NCBI GenBank assembly: GCA_029379385.1
Contig: CM055606.1
Location: 15,153,142-15,217,141, forward strand
DNA: 64,000 bases
From: Quillaja saponaria
Taxonomy: Eukaryota; Streptophyta; Magnoliopsida; Fabales; Quillajaceae
Reading direction: 5' to 3'
The first letter of the stretch is position 1. Every line of letters begins with the position of its first letter. The translations under genes were made by a program, and so were the position numbers. Positions 46,916 through 60,500 of the stretch are shown here, piece by piece. Below the pieces are notes generated by a model, which made no database searches, was not told the origin of the DNA, and saw nothing but the letters and a program-made list of their open reading frames with translations.

Positions 46916-48575
46916 AAATTATTCAATAGTATCTAAATTCATGACTTTGTCTTTGAGTTGTCTGGCCATTTCAAGTACTTGCTGGAATTAATATGTTTTA
47001 ATTCTTATTACAATTGATAACAGATTATCATTTTTTTTATAATCAAGTTTTAGATTATATTATAAACTATATATATCATTTGATAAAAATTACTTATAAT
47101 TTATATAAACAATCATTTAAAAGTTCATTAATGTTTTATAAAAAAAATTGTTTAATTAGTTATGTTTTATCAAAATTACCGAAAGAGATAAAATAATTAT
47201 ATTCTTATCTAATTCAATATTGTTTATGTTTTGATAAAAAAATATATATATATTATAACAAATTTTAATTTAAAGTTTTTTCCCATAAAAATATAATAAA
47301 TATAAGCATAAAAATAAAAAGTTATTATTAGACGTAGAATATTGATTAAGTTTTAGATAATATATCATTGGTATTGGGATGTCAATATGTCATTTATGAA
47401 AGTAGTGGGTGGGGATAACAGTTTTTATTTGGTCAAATCTAAAAACTAAATATTAAATTTTATGAAAATAATATGTCAGATTAGGGTTTATATATTTCAT
47501 AAAATATGAAGAAAAGATTAACTTCATTTTTCTAAGTACCTTAGTTTAAATTTAAAGAGAAACACCAATAAAATTAGCTAGAACTAAATCATACAATTAA
47601 ATGAGTTTCCATTAATATGGAGACTGTTTGAATTTAATTATTCTTTGGTAAAAAATTAATATTTCATGTTTCTAGTTAATTAATTAGGTGCACTTTTTCA
47701 AAACTATGAACTTTAGTTAAACTAATTAACCAAATTGTGATCTAGGTGGGACTCCAGTAACTCAACTTAATTTGAAGCCTGGCCTCCTGTGATTGAGCTC
47801 CAAATATTGAGTCTCTATCTTTATGAATCTAAATAATTTGATCGTAAAACTAATTTTGTAGACTAGAAAGACAAAAAACAGATGAACTTTATTGCTATCA
47901 CCCATGTTTCTTGGTTCATAATGATGACGATATCAACCTTTTGTTCACATAGGATATCTCACGTATTTCGAAAGAACACACTTTACATATCATTATCATC
48001 TTATATTTGAAAGAACTTCCAGTATTGCAAACAAAAATTCCTCTAAAAGTGGTTATGACATAAGTGAAAACGTAAACATTTTTCATCACATGAAAGAGTA
48101 CACTTGCAAAGATGAACAATTTAGTAACGTATGTAAGAGTAAAGGGCATACAGGCATGAAAAGTAAGATTACTGTTCTGGAAATTCCATTTAGTCATCAC
48201 CCTTAAACTTAAGGTTATGACCATCAACGTAAAAATCCATCGAGGTTCTTCCTTCTCAGTTAGCTAAAGCAAAAATTACAAAAAATAAATAAAAATCCAG
48301 AGACGACTTACCAGTGAGCTACATAACATTCCATCCAAAGTCTTGTGAATTTTTTGCATACCAGGCTGTAAACATGAGTTAACTGATAATTATTCTCCAC
48401 AAAGACTGCAATCAAATATGCCAAGCATTTGCATGATGAATAACTTGCCAAGTCCATTGCCATTAGTTGATACCTGGCCTTTTGTTATTTAGCGTCACGT
48501 GCTATTTGTCTTCTACAATCACAGCTATGCAGCCCTGGCCAGTGAACTATATTTCAAAAAGGTCATGATATTTCT
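46916..48575. other. Intergenic DNA with duplicated blocks
   Basis: AT-rich, no gene. 47345-47490 resembles 44960-45160 and 47745-47800 resembles 43850-43910, so the shortened paralogue lies between related blocks. From about 48200 on it is downstream sequence of the large minus-strand gene. Confidence 0.45.
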
Positions 48576-51500
48576 TTAACTTGTGGCCTCAATAGTCTCA
48601 GATTCACTGTCACTGTAATCTCCCCAACATTTGGTTGCCTTTTCCTCGACTACAGTATTCTTGCTGGGTCCCTCATCCTCCTGATTATCTCCAATTTCTG
48701 GAACTATGTCTTGAGGATTTTCTTCATTTTTAGGAAATCGATCTACTTGAGGTATGTCCTTGGTTTGCTGCTTTTCACATTCTTCTGTTGAGGGTACATC
48801 TTTATTCTCATCAGCAGGAACTTTAATTTCATTTTCAACAACAATTTCAACATTTGGTCCAGACTCTTACAGAAGTGGCTGGAGATGCTGGAAACCCATT
48901 TTCAGTCACAGGAATACCATTTAGTGGTGCTTCATATCCATTAGGCGACACTGGAATACCATTGGGAGAAATAGGAAAACTGTTTGGAGATACTGGAATA
49001 CCATTTGAGGAAGCCAAATATCCATTAGGAGATAGTGGGTAGCCATTGGGTATCCAAGGTTGGCCAGGTAAAAACTCAGTGGCATGTGGGTTCATTATTC
49101 TGGGAGGACTGAAGTGATTACTATCTGTAGAGTGTTCACCAGTGTGGGATCCACTTTTACTCCGTGGAACTCGATTTCCATATCTGTTAGAGCCACCAGA
49201 GAGCCTTGGACCATAAGGAACCCTTGCTGTTGCTGATTGATGAGGTGACCTACGGACAGTGTTGACTGTAAGCATTGGAGTTAAATTTACTGGAGGGGGC
49301 AAAATCCCACCATGATCATTAAAACCAGGGACTGAAACTGAGCCAAAAACTGGAACTGTGGATGGATTGAAGGGAGGTGCCGCAGCAGAAAGTTTCTTCG
49401 TTGTTTCCTTTCCTGTTTCTGCTTCATCTTGCTTTTCTCCTTCAGAGGGCATTGGCTCAACAGCTGGATTAACATTGGGTAAATCATGTTCATTATCATC
49501 TCCTTCGGTAAACTTTTCTTTCAAAATTGGGACATCTTTGTTCACCAACTCCGTTGAATTATCAGTTTTAGCAGATAGGCGCTCTGAATAAGAGGAAGTC
49601 GGTTGGCAGCTTTCTTGCACTATGGCAACTTCACTTTTAGAACCACTTACATTTGCATCCTTCAAAGAATCAGAGTTCTCAACCTCCGCATTTATGATCT
49701 TTCCAGCTTCAAGTTTTGTCTTTTGAACAGCATCACTTTTTGCTTCCACTGGTTTAACTTTGACTTCTAAATCTCCAACATTGGTACTACCAGAAGTTTC
49801 TCTTATTTCTGTCACCACTGAAACTTCCTTTCCTTCTTGTTCTTCATTGACAGAGATCTTTGTTTCCTCTTCAGAAACCAGAGGCTGTTTCTCATCAATT
49901 GATTTCTGAACATTTTCTCCATTTGCATCCTTTGCTGCAGTCACCTCTCCAAGCATGACCTTTGTTTCCACTGTCTCCTGGCTCCCCTGAGGATTTTGGT
50001 CGACAGGAAGATTTCCTTTCGGCAACTGTTCTGCCACTGCTATCACAATTGTTCCAGGTGGAGCCAAGGCAACTTCTTTGTAGGAAAAAAGTTTACCTGC
50101 TGTCTGAACACTGATTGGACTTGCCAAAGGAGCTGATTTAACAATTTTATCATTTGAAGTAGGGTTAGCAGGGGTAGATTTAGGGTTAGCTAATTTCTCT
50201 ACACCAGTGGCTAAGGTGCTAGAGCTACTTAACTTAGGACTGAAGCTTGCACTCTTAACAAACTTTTTTGGAACAGGAAGAGATGGTCCAGCAGAAGCAC
50301 CAGATTCATTTGGGTTTGTTCTTTGAGAAGGAGAACTAGTGGGCATTCCTCGGTATCTTGATGATTGGGAAACATTCATAAAGTTAGTATTTAGTTTTGC
50401 TAAGGTGGGCCTCCTTGAAGAAGACTTGCGAACAGTAAGTGTTCGACCTTTAGGAACAGCCTCTTGCCATCCTTCATCCAAGATGTCATCCTGCAGTATA
50501 TCAGTAGTTTCATTGTTGATAGGCTGATCTGAGAGAGTTGAGTCAACTTTATCAATCCTGTGTTCTATGTATTGAGCTTCAGACTTATTCTCTTTATCAC
50601 TCGAGTTCTCTGCAACAGGATAATCTTTTGACACATCTTTCTCTTTCTGGTTTTCATCCAAGCCTGTTTCCCCATTTTGTTCAGGTTTGCCTTTTAACTG
50701 TAAAATGGAGAATAACTTTGATGATTGGGATACTTTCTATCATAATTAGGGGGGGGAAAGAGAGGGGAAACTAAGTACTTGAGATAAAGATTAAAGAGAT
50801 AGATGACAGAACTCAAGAGAGTAAAACTGGAATCAGGCTTTTATAGATACCTTTGCACGAGCTTTCTTTTGTGCTTCTCTTGCTTTCATATCGGCATCTG
50901 GAGTGATGTAATCCAAGAGGTCTGACACACTGATCCATGAAATTATTAATTACATGATTTTTGAAGAGAAAAATCAACTTAACAGTAATCACATAACATA
51001 ATTCAGCGGTTGAATTTTCTTTAGATTAATATTAGAGTAGTCTTGCAGAGCTTGCAATTAACCAGTGGATAACCTCTTATTGAAACAAAATGATAAAATG
51101 ACTTTTTAACAAAAAAGAAAAAAAAAAAAACGAAGAGAAGATAAAACCCACGTCAAATACCCTCCGCTAAACCACATAGACTGATTTAAAAGTAAAACCT
51201 TTTTCTGATTTTAATGATTACCTCAAATGACCTTTGCTGGAGATTGAGGCATCTGGCTTAGGCGAGCCATTGCGTGCAGCCTCTTGCTGCTCCAGAGCCT
51301 TTGACTCAAAGTATTCAAGCCATGCGGCTGCATCCTGTAAGATTTCACCCCTATAGAAATGAGAAACAAGGATCTCTGCACTTCAAAAATCCGTCAGTAA
51401 ATGACACACTTGAAACTACCTGTGTCCTTAGATCCTCAGACCCAAGTTTGGCCTGCAGTATCTGTAGGGTGGTTTGCTCATGCTGAACACTTAGAGAGTA

Positions 51501-54500
51501 TGCTTCCATCAAAGATAGAGCAATAGCAATAGCATGATAGCTGGCTGCAGTCTGTAGAAACAGTAAACAAGTTAAAACCGAGTATATCTCTTGATCTAAT
51601 GCATTAGGATAAAAATAGACTCTAATATGTGAGCCACAGTAAGGGAAACAGAATTCACCAACATAATCTGACATCCATACCTATTTCACAATTACTGAAT
51701 GCAATCATATCTGAAACGTTTTTGTAATCTTTGACAAATTTCCTTATCTTACTTAATCAAAGCAAATGTAGGCACTTGGAGACCCTGAATTTTACTATTG
51801 GCAGCCCTGTAACAACTCTTGTTACAAGTCATTTAAAAACTTGACAGATATAGGGATATCAAAGTTTGGTTCCATACTAAGATTGTGAAGTAATAGTCCA
51901 AGCAGTCAATAATTACGAAAGGATCTAGATACTCCATAAATCATGAAAAAAAAGATCAAGGACCAAATCAATATTGTTGTTTATGACATCAATTAAAAGC
52001 AACATGATCACAACTTTTGCTCCTGCTGGTCAAATGTTTTGTTCATGGAGTAGGTGGAGAAAAGCCAAAAGTAATTACTGAAAACAAATTTTGATTTGGA
52101 GTCTTTTCTTGGAGCATATCAAAGAAAATAAATCAAAGAGCATATAATTTACTTTGGTAATACAAATGGACATTGACCAATAGTGATTACATTAAGATAG
52201 TTTATGTATTGACATCACCAAGTTGTAAAATACTCCGCTAGAAAAAAGAGGGCACCTGTATATGATCAGCTCCAAGTAGTCTTTTATTACACTTTAGAGC
52301 CTCATGCAGGTATCTAAGAGCAACGTGGACATTCCCCAATCCTTCTTCCATCATTGCTACATTGATGTAGGTTGCAGCAGTATTTGGATGAGAAGGTCCG
52401 CATGTTAGGTGCAAAAGATACAAGGCACGATTGACATACCTAGATGAAGAAAAAGATACAAGTTACAATTATTCACATTAAACAAAGGCATACAGGAGAG
52501 CAGTAAAACTCATTTGTATGTTTCAGGAAATGTATAACATACTTTAAAGCCAACTCTGTATGTTGAAGTCGATAATAGAAAACAGCTAGATCCCCGTAAC
52601 TTTTCATTGTATCAGGATGATCCAGTCCAAGCTCTCTCTCGTTAATATCCAGTGCTTTTTGCTGATAAATTGTTGCCTAATAAAATAACCAAGTTCAGCC
52701 CAGTATAAATGCTGTTAAAATTTTGGATGTTGATACTTCAAATTTAGTAACAAAAACCCTTTTCGACATATGTTTGTACTGTTTCCCATATAAACAAGCT
52801 CTATTAAAAGTTCACTTTTTTGAAGGTGTAGAATATTCTACTTCGGTTATTACAATTCAGCAAGTTGCATAAACTAAAATGTGTTTTTGTCTATACTATT
52901 GTTTTGAATATAAAGTGCTAAACTAAAGCACTAAGTGGCATATTATGTTGACCATTTCTATGACACTCCAAAAGTACTAACTTCTTCAATTTTTTAAAAC
53001 AAAATCACACAATATGGCAGCTTATGTCATTAATACTGTGATGAATGCACTCAAATTACTTAAATACAATAAACTGCACACCTGATTAAAGTCTCCAGTA
53101 TGGTACAGCACGACAGCCAAAAGACTATATGCTCCTGCTGTCATTCTATGATATGGCCCGCAAACTGACACTAATTTCAATAGTGCCTTGAAAAAAAATT
53201 GGTTCAATTAATTTATCATTTGATGAGAAAAAAAGAAATAAATTCAAAGACGGTGAAGATATGCCCATACCTTAGTGCCATAGTTGACAGCATCCTCCAA
53301 TTTGCCTTTATCCAAGGAAGTTTTTGATGATTCCAATAGTGTGCGGCCATCAGCAGATGAGCATGCCACATGCTGTATAAAGAATATAAAGAATTATATT
53401 AAAGCAGTCAAAAGACTCATACAATCAATACCCATTACTCTCTAAGTAGTGATATAATCATGTATGTCACCTTATAGACAGGAACCATGCTAACAATATC
53501 CGACTTCCTAAAAGGAGATGAGGTTTCCATAACATAGTCCCTTGGAACAAGCTCTAGTCCAACCTGGTTAAAAAAGATGGCAATTGAAAAATAAGAGATA
53601 AGGCATGTTTGGTATTCAGTATTTTTCACACAAGGTGTACTCATTGTACCTTGTGGCACAGCCCACGAAGAATGGCAACCTTTCTTAGATCTTGGCAGCA
53701 TTCATATTTCCATTTCCACCCAAATCTTTTCAAAAGGAAGGTTTCTACCCACTTCCATTTCAATTTATCGTCACTGGTACTATCTGCATCACTAGTTTCA
53801 AGTGATGGTGATCCCAACAATACATTTAAGCATGAAGCTATACTTGCAGCCAAGTCTGTCACATTTTCAACTGCTGCAATAACAGCTTGCAAAATGTGTT
53901 TGTAGGCTCGAACAATCATCTCATGTATACAAAGTGATTGCACATGAGGAAGCTTATCTGCAAGTTCAACCTGCAGGCAAAAAATCAAGATGACCAAATT
54001 AAGCTTTAAAATTCTGAATTGAGTTTGCTACTTAAATTAAAAACCTCTCAACAGATTATGTGGGTGAAAGGGGGTAATGTAACTTTGATATATGTAAACC
54101 CACGTCAGACAGAAAAAGAATAACTGAAAACACATACTTGAAAGGTAGAAGTGGATAACTGAAAAAATTACAGTTGTAACTGGGGTAGGACATTAGAACA
54201 ACTTGGGGAATTTATGTATTTGAGAACCATGAAAACATAGTTGGTAAGGTTTTACTAAAATTCTTGATCAGAATCACCACATATAGTTAAAACATCTCAA
54301 CATAATAAGTGGATACGAGAGAACTTTGGTATAATATAAATCGTGAAGGAAAAAGTATATATAAAACATAAACCTGAAAGGTAGAAGTGAACAAATCAGC
54401 AAAGTATAGATGTAAATGGTGTAGCACCACAAGGTTCAGTTAAAGTTAAATTTGGAATATCATTAAGAGAATTTTGGGAATTCAGTATATGAAAACCACA

Positions 54501-57500
54501 AAAATGACATTTGGCAAGGTCTTACTAAGTACTTTTCGAGACCTCTGATTTACATGTCTTCCATGACCCGTACAAATTCCAATGGCAGAAGCTAATTCAT
54601 GGATAAATTTTGAAATAAATTCATATTAAACATGGTAAAAGTAGGTTGGCTTTCTTACTGAACATTATCTTTTTGAAGGTTTAACAGAGATGAAGAGAAT
54701 AAAATAGTTACCTTTTCCCAAAATTTTGAGTGAACAGCTTCAATGAAATCTTTTCATCTTCTCATTATTCTTATATTCAATTATATATTCCTATCTTGGC
54801 AAATTAACTGATTTGCCAGAAACGAGAGCTATCCATCTATCTCAAGGTTAAGATAATGATCTTTGCACCCTGATCATCAAATTGGAGTTTTAGCTAGAAT
54901 CATTGACACAATACAAATAAAAGTATTTACCACTTGCCCCAAGGAAGACATTTGCAAACCCCTTGTGTGCATGAAATCTGTCAATGTCCTTCCATCAACT
55001 GGTGAAAGTTCAAGGGATCCAAAATCTGCCACCTAATAAAATTTGAAGTTGCACTAATCAGATATATCAACTCCAGAACAACTAGGGTGAAAACAGAAAC
55101 ATTAAAATCTTAGCAACTAACCAGTTTAGGAAGAGCAGCATCGACATAATATTTATGTGCCATTTCCATCAACTCATAAGGTGACTGCAAAAAGAGTACA
55201 ACCAGCCAAAAACGAATGCCCATGAGATTAAGCAAATAAAATGTGTTTCATTAGCAAGTTAATACAGTTTTTGGGTCATCAAGCTCCGTATATAATTGTA
55301 AAATTGCCAGTTACATCATAAGGGTACATATGAAACAAAGTTGAGCAGAAAACCATTCGTCTCAGAAGCAGAGGCAGACCTTAAGGTGAAGGTCAGTTTT
55401 AGATTCTTTAAGACGTGTATATGCTGCATCAGGAAGCAGTTTTCTCCAGATAGTTTCCTTTTCCTCATCTCGTCTTTCTAAATCTTGATGAGTAGCATCT
55501 AATTTCTTGTCCACATCAAGACTGTTAAATGTAGAAGCTTCCTTCCCGTGTTCAGTCTTGAAGCTCCTGGTATCCATCTTCTTTTTAAGTTCCTTTAGCA
55601 ATCCACCTTGCTTTCCAAGGCCTTTTACAGCTGGCTCATGCTTATTATCTTCTGCTTTTCTTAGCTCAGTTTTCCCTGTATCTTGATTTTGTAAATGTTG
55701 AACCCAACATGCTCCTAGCTCCCATCTGATAGACCTACTGTGTTTAGTCGACTCTTTGTGCAATTTTTGTAAACTTTCTTCTAGAACTCTCCTCACCAAA
55801 GACCTAGCAGACTGCAAATTTTCAAAATCTGCACTCTGGGCACGTTGAGTTATACCAGATAATGGAAGAGAGGATGATTTGTGCAATAACATTCTCAAGC
55901 TGAAAGGTAGTTTGTTAACGACGTTAAGTCAGTAACTTTGTAGTAATAGTATACCACCAAGGAGATATTGCATTATATGTCATAAAGGAGGTCAGATTTC
56001 TTGAATAACTGTTATATACAGAACATGGTTTGTTGGTTTACAAATTAAGGGATACGTAAACAAAATGTAAGCAGTTGATTCCTACCCTATTCCGATCTCT
56101 CAATTACTGAAACAGATATCATGCCCAAGATAGATGAACTTACCTGTTAACATTTAATGCATTTGCACCTCCTTCAGGCTGGTCCTCAATGTCAATATCT
56201 TGGGGAAGAGTATTTCCCTCCAGATTTACATCAAGTGAAACCTTCACAACAGCTGTGTAGCCACAATGTCTAACAATCACTACACCTAAAGTAGGAGTAT
56301 CCTACAAAACCAAAACATGACCTCAGTTTTTTATCAAAGAATCAATCAGTTATATACAGAACATGGTTTGTTGGTTACTTACATGAACTGTGGCACTCTC
56401 ATCAGCAGTTATGCCTTTAAGCAAGTTTCTCTGGGCCACCTCTTCTTCTGACATTCCAAGAACTTGAATCCCATCATTTTTACAATCCAACTTTATACTC
56501 GCATCAGATGCATCTCTTGTCACCTTAATAACTAAGTTTCCAACTCTTTCTTCATGCAAAGTTGGAATAGTGGTATTGTTGGAAGAGCATGGATTTCTAT
56601 CAAGTAGGTGCTCTATCGCAGAAACAGCTTTAAAGACTGACACGTCGACAAATAAGCTATGAAGCAGAAAGGCTTTGCGATCTCGAATTTGCCTCTCTTC
56701 TGCTGTTTGACATGGCATTGCAGCCAGAATTGTGAACTCTTTCGCCCACTGCCTGTTATCATGTTTACCATCTCTGCCTTGCCCACCCCCATTTCCTCCC
56801 CAATTTTCATCTTCTATAGGAAGTGGTGGGAAAAAGGATGAATTGTCAGCAACCACTGGAGGGACAACCCATGTGTTTGCACGAAAGCCATAAGGAAGGT
56901 TCCCAAACTGAAATGCAATAAGAATAAGTGTAAAAGTATACCTATTATTACCATACTATAGTGAAAATATATGTAGAGATATACATACTTTATTGTGCTC
57001 TGTGAAAGCCTTTATAAGAGCTTTGTAGGCCTGAAAGAAATATTATTTTCATGGTAACGAGATCAATAATGAGTATTTTGTCAAATAAAAGAATGTGAGC
57101 ATTATGCAAAGATATAATCTAAAGCTAAAGAATATAGAAATAAGTTAGGTACTCCAAGAACACATCATGACAATTGACAGAAAACATGAAGAGATGAAAA
57201 TCAGTTTATACTTACAGCATCAAACACCCTGCTTATCTGCTGAAGAAGACCAACCATAGAGTGACTCAAAAGGAGACGTTTTCCAGCCGGGTAGAACCCT
57301 TCTTTAGAAGCAACAATAGTAGTTGGTTTTCCACTGCAAACCCGAACCTGCATATTCCATATTTATTAGTGTGCCCAGCTTGTTTGTGAAAAAACTGCAA
57401 TGAAAAATTAATGTCATGGCATAATAAAATAGAGAGAATAGCATTCAAAATAATGCTCACATCAATCTGGAAGAAATCAGCTTCTGTCTTCATCCTCCAG

Positions 57501-60500
57501 GAATGGATGATTAGATCTTCGTATGTCTGCAAAAGAGCTTACATTAAGAAAACTTGGATTCCAGGCTCAACTTTAATAATAAAAGTCTTGATAAGTTTTA
57601 TATCAATTGATCAAACTGAGCAATATATGGCAATATCTAACCATATGAATTCTTTAACTATTATCAGATGAACAGAAAATGAAAAGAATCAAAAGGCCAC
57701 CTTTTCATAACAGCTTAAGTTCATCATTCACAAGCCCAATGCACATATAATTTTTATTTTTTTTTGTTGTCCTTCTAATGATAGTAACTGACCTTATTAT
57801 AGACATAATAACAAGTAATGTTCTCAGCCCAGACCACAGTGCCTAGCTAATCCTCAAAGCTACACGTTACATAGACGAGCATTTTAATCCATTTCCTACA
57901 AACAACACCAAGCCACAACAAATCTTCGGACTGATAGGTTTATCATTATCTTTATTTTTATTTTTTTTAACGGTTCCTTCACTGCGGAGCTCATTTTCAG
58001 GCCTCGAAAAACAAAAGTTCATATCTCAACATTACACACACTCAAAACAAACCACACATTACCACAAACAAATTGGTGTCCTCAAATAGTAAGAGAAAAA
58101 AGCTAGAGAAGAACCCACAACGGATCGGTGGCGTAAGATGCGAAAACGAGAAGAAGTCGTAAAATTGCCCCAGCCTCGGTGGTGGGTATATCGACACAGC
58201 GATGTCCCCTTTATCCCCCTTAGCCTCCAGTCCTCTGAACCGATTCAGTTCCTGGACCCGATTTCTGATCCCCTGCTTTGGGCTTCGAACACATTTCGGA
58301 TCCATTGTCCGATGGTGAACTCGAGCCATCCTCGACCGAACCAGAATCTCTGGTAACGTCGGTCACTTTAGTGTTGGATTTACTGGCCGACTTGGAGGAG
58401 GTGCCAAAGTAGGTGGTACAGGCCACGATATCAAGGACTCGTCGGATGTGAGCGACGGCCTGCTCTTCAGTATAGTCCTCTTCAAAATGGAAACAAAAAC
58501 AAACATCATTGTGATCAGAGAGCTGTGATTTTGTACTGCGGGCTTAAGCTTATAGAATGGATCATCAGCGTTCTGGACCTGTTGGATCGGAGAATTGGGG
58601 GTTTACCTTCGACGATTGAGAGGTGGCAGGGTTTAAGGGAGGCGATCTCCACCGTATCTTTCAGCCTAGAACCTCGCACCTGTTCAATAGTAGAGACAAA
58701 AGGAAGAAGACAATTAACTGTTTCGGTCGTTAATTTAGTTCGTTAATAGGTGGGTCTCACCCTTTCACTTCAGTAACAAAATATGAGAATTTTTTTTCCG
58801 GATTTCTACAAATTTATAGATCTTTAGTAAATATAATTTTAAAAATTAAAAAAATAATTTAATAATTACTAAGTCATTAAAATTAATTACAAGTAATAAA
58901 AACTTCAAAATATTAATACATCTATACTGTTAAAAAAGATGAAACTCTTATGGTCTCCTAGTAAAAATAAATTATATATTTTTGTTAATTAAACCTTTTT
59001 AACTTTTAAATAACTACACATTTACACATTAACTCTTATTTTTAACAAAATATTTAAAAATAACTTTTAAATAATAATAATTTCTAAACAATAATGACTT
59101 CATTATCTGTTATTCTATTTGACCCTATCACTCTCTCACTACCATACTCTCTCTCATATAAATATATACACAATACGAATGTATCTGGGTGCAAACTACT
59201 AATATATAAAACTCATTAAAAAGAATTTCATAATAATATTTTAAGTAGAAGATTGACATAATTTTATGTTCTAAAGTAAATACTCACTTATTCTAATTTT
59301 TATTGATTTTATTGATTTTTTATTTATTGTGAATTCAAATTTTGTTAATTCAGATAGTTGATAATGGTAATAAGAGTTTTTTTTTTTTAATCTTGAGAAG
59401 ACATTAGAACATTAAATTTGATAATGTAACATACACAAGAATTGATTTACCATGGTGCATTTGAGTCCTAAAAAGGAAAAAGAAAATTAAAACGCTGCCG
59501 TTCTACACAATTCGTTTTAACGGCAACGACAAAGTCAAACGTTAACATGATGTGGTGGTCCATATACATGGGGCCCCACCCCGTCGCTATAGCAAAATTC
59601 AAAACAAAGTACAACGTTTAAAGAAGCGTACCTCGTGTGATAATGAGAAGTTGGTCAAATGACAAGTCTCCACGTGGACATCCTAAAAGTTTTCTTACAT
59701 CTAAGATCCTGTCCGTAGAAATACCCTGCTCAGAACAATAAAATAAATCAAAATTGAATTATTTTTAGTTTATTACTTACTACTTTGAAATAAATAAAGG
59801 AAAATTGAAAAAATATGAGTGGAAAATTTTACTTATTTTTCATTATTCTAATAATAATCTTTTAAAAGTAACTAAAAATTTGTTATTTGACTATGAGTTT
59901 TATACTTTTATCTTAATTTTTCGTAGTTTAAAAAAAAAAAAAATACTTTTGATTTAGGCTCAGTACTTTTAAATGCATTATGGAATGATTTATTTTATTA
60001 CACTAGATTTATTCAGTAATTTATTATATTACTTTTTTTTTAAATAATAATTATTTTTTATGAGATTTATTATTAATAATATTATTAACTTGTATGTATT
60101 ATTTTATTTTACAAGTATTAGTTGAAACAGAAGATTAAGTTGATGTGATTTTAAAATATTAATTAATGCATAAGCCAATTTGTCAATGTGAATTTTAATT
60201 TTTAAATAAATAGTTTGTTATATAGATTTTTAATTTTAATTTTGAATATGCATATATCTTTTGAGAAAAAAATAAAATAAAATTTAGTATCGATACTAAT
60301 TGCACAATATAAATTTGCTCTAATTTTTTCCCAATTTATTAGCTATCTATAATAAGTAGTGAAGAAATCATTCAAAAATTAGTCAAGAAATTGGTCATTA
60401 TATTAATTTTTTAATATTTTCTTTCTTGAAGTTAAGTCAATTTTTTTTTATGAGTAGAAACATGTCAAATTAGATTTATTATGTGTCTGCAAAAAGAGTG

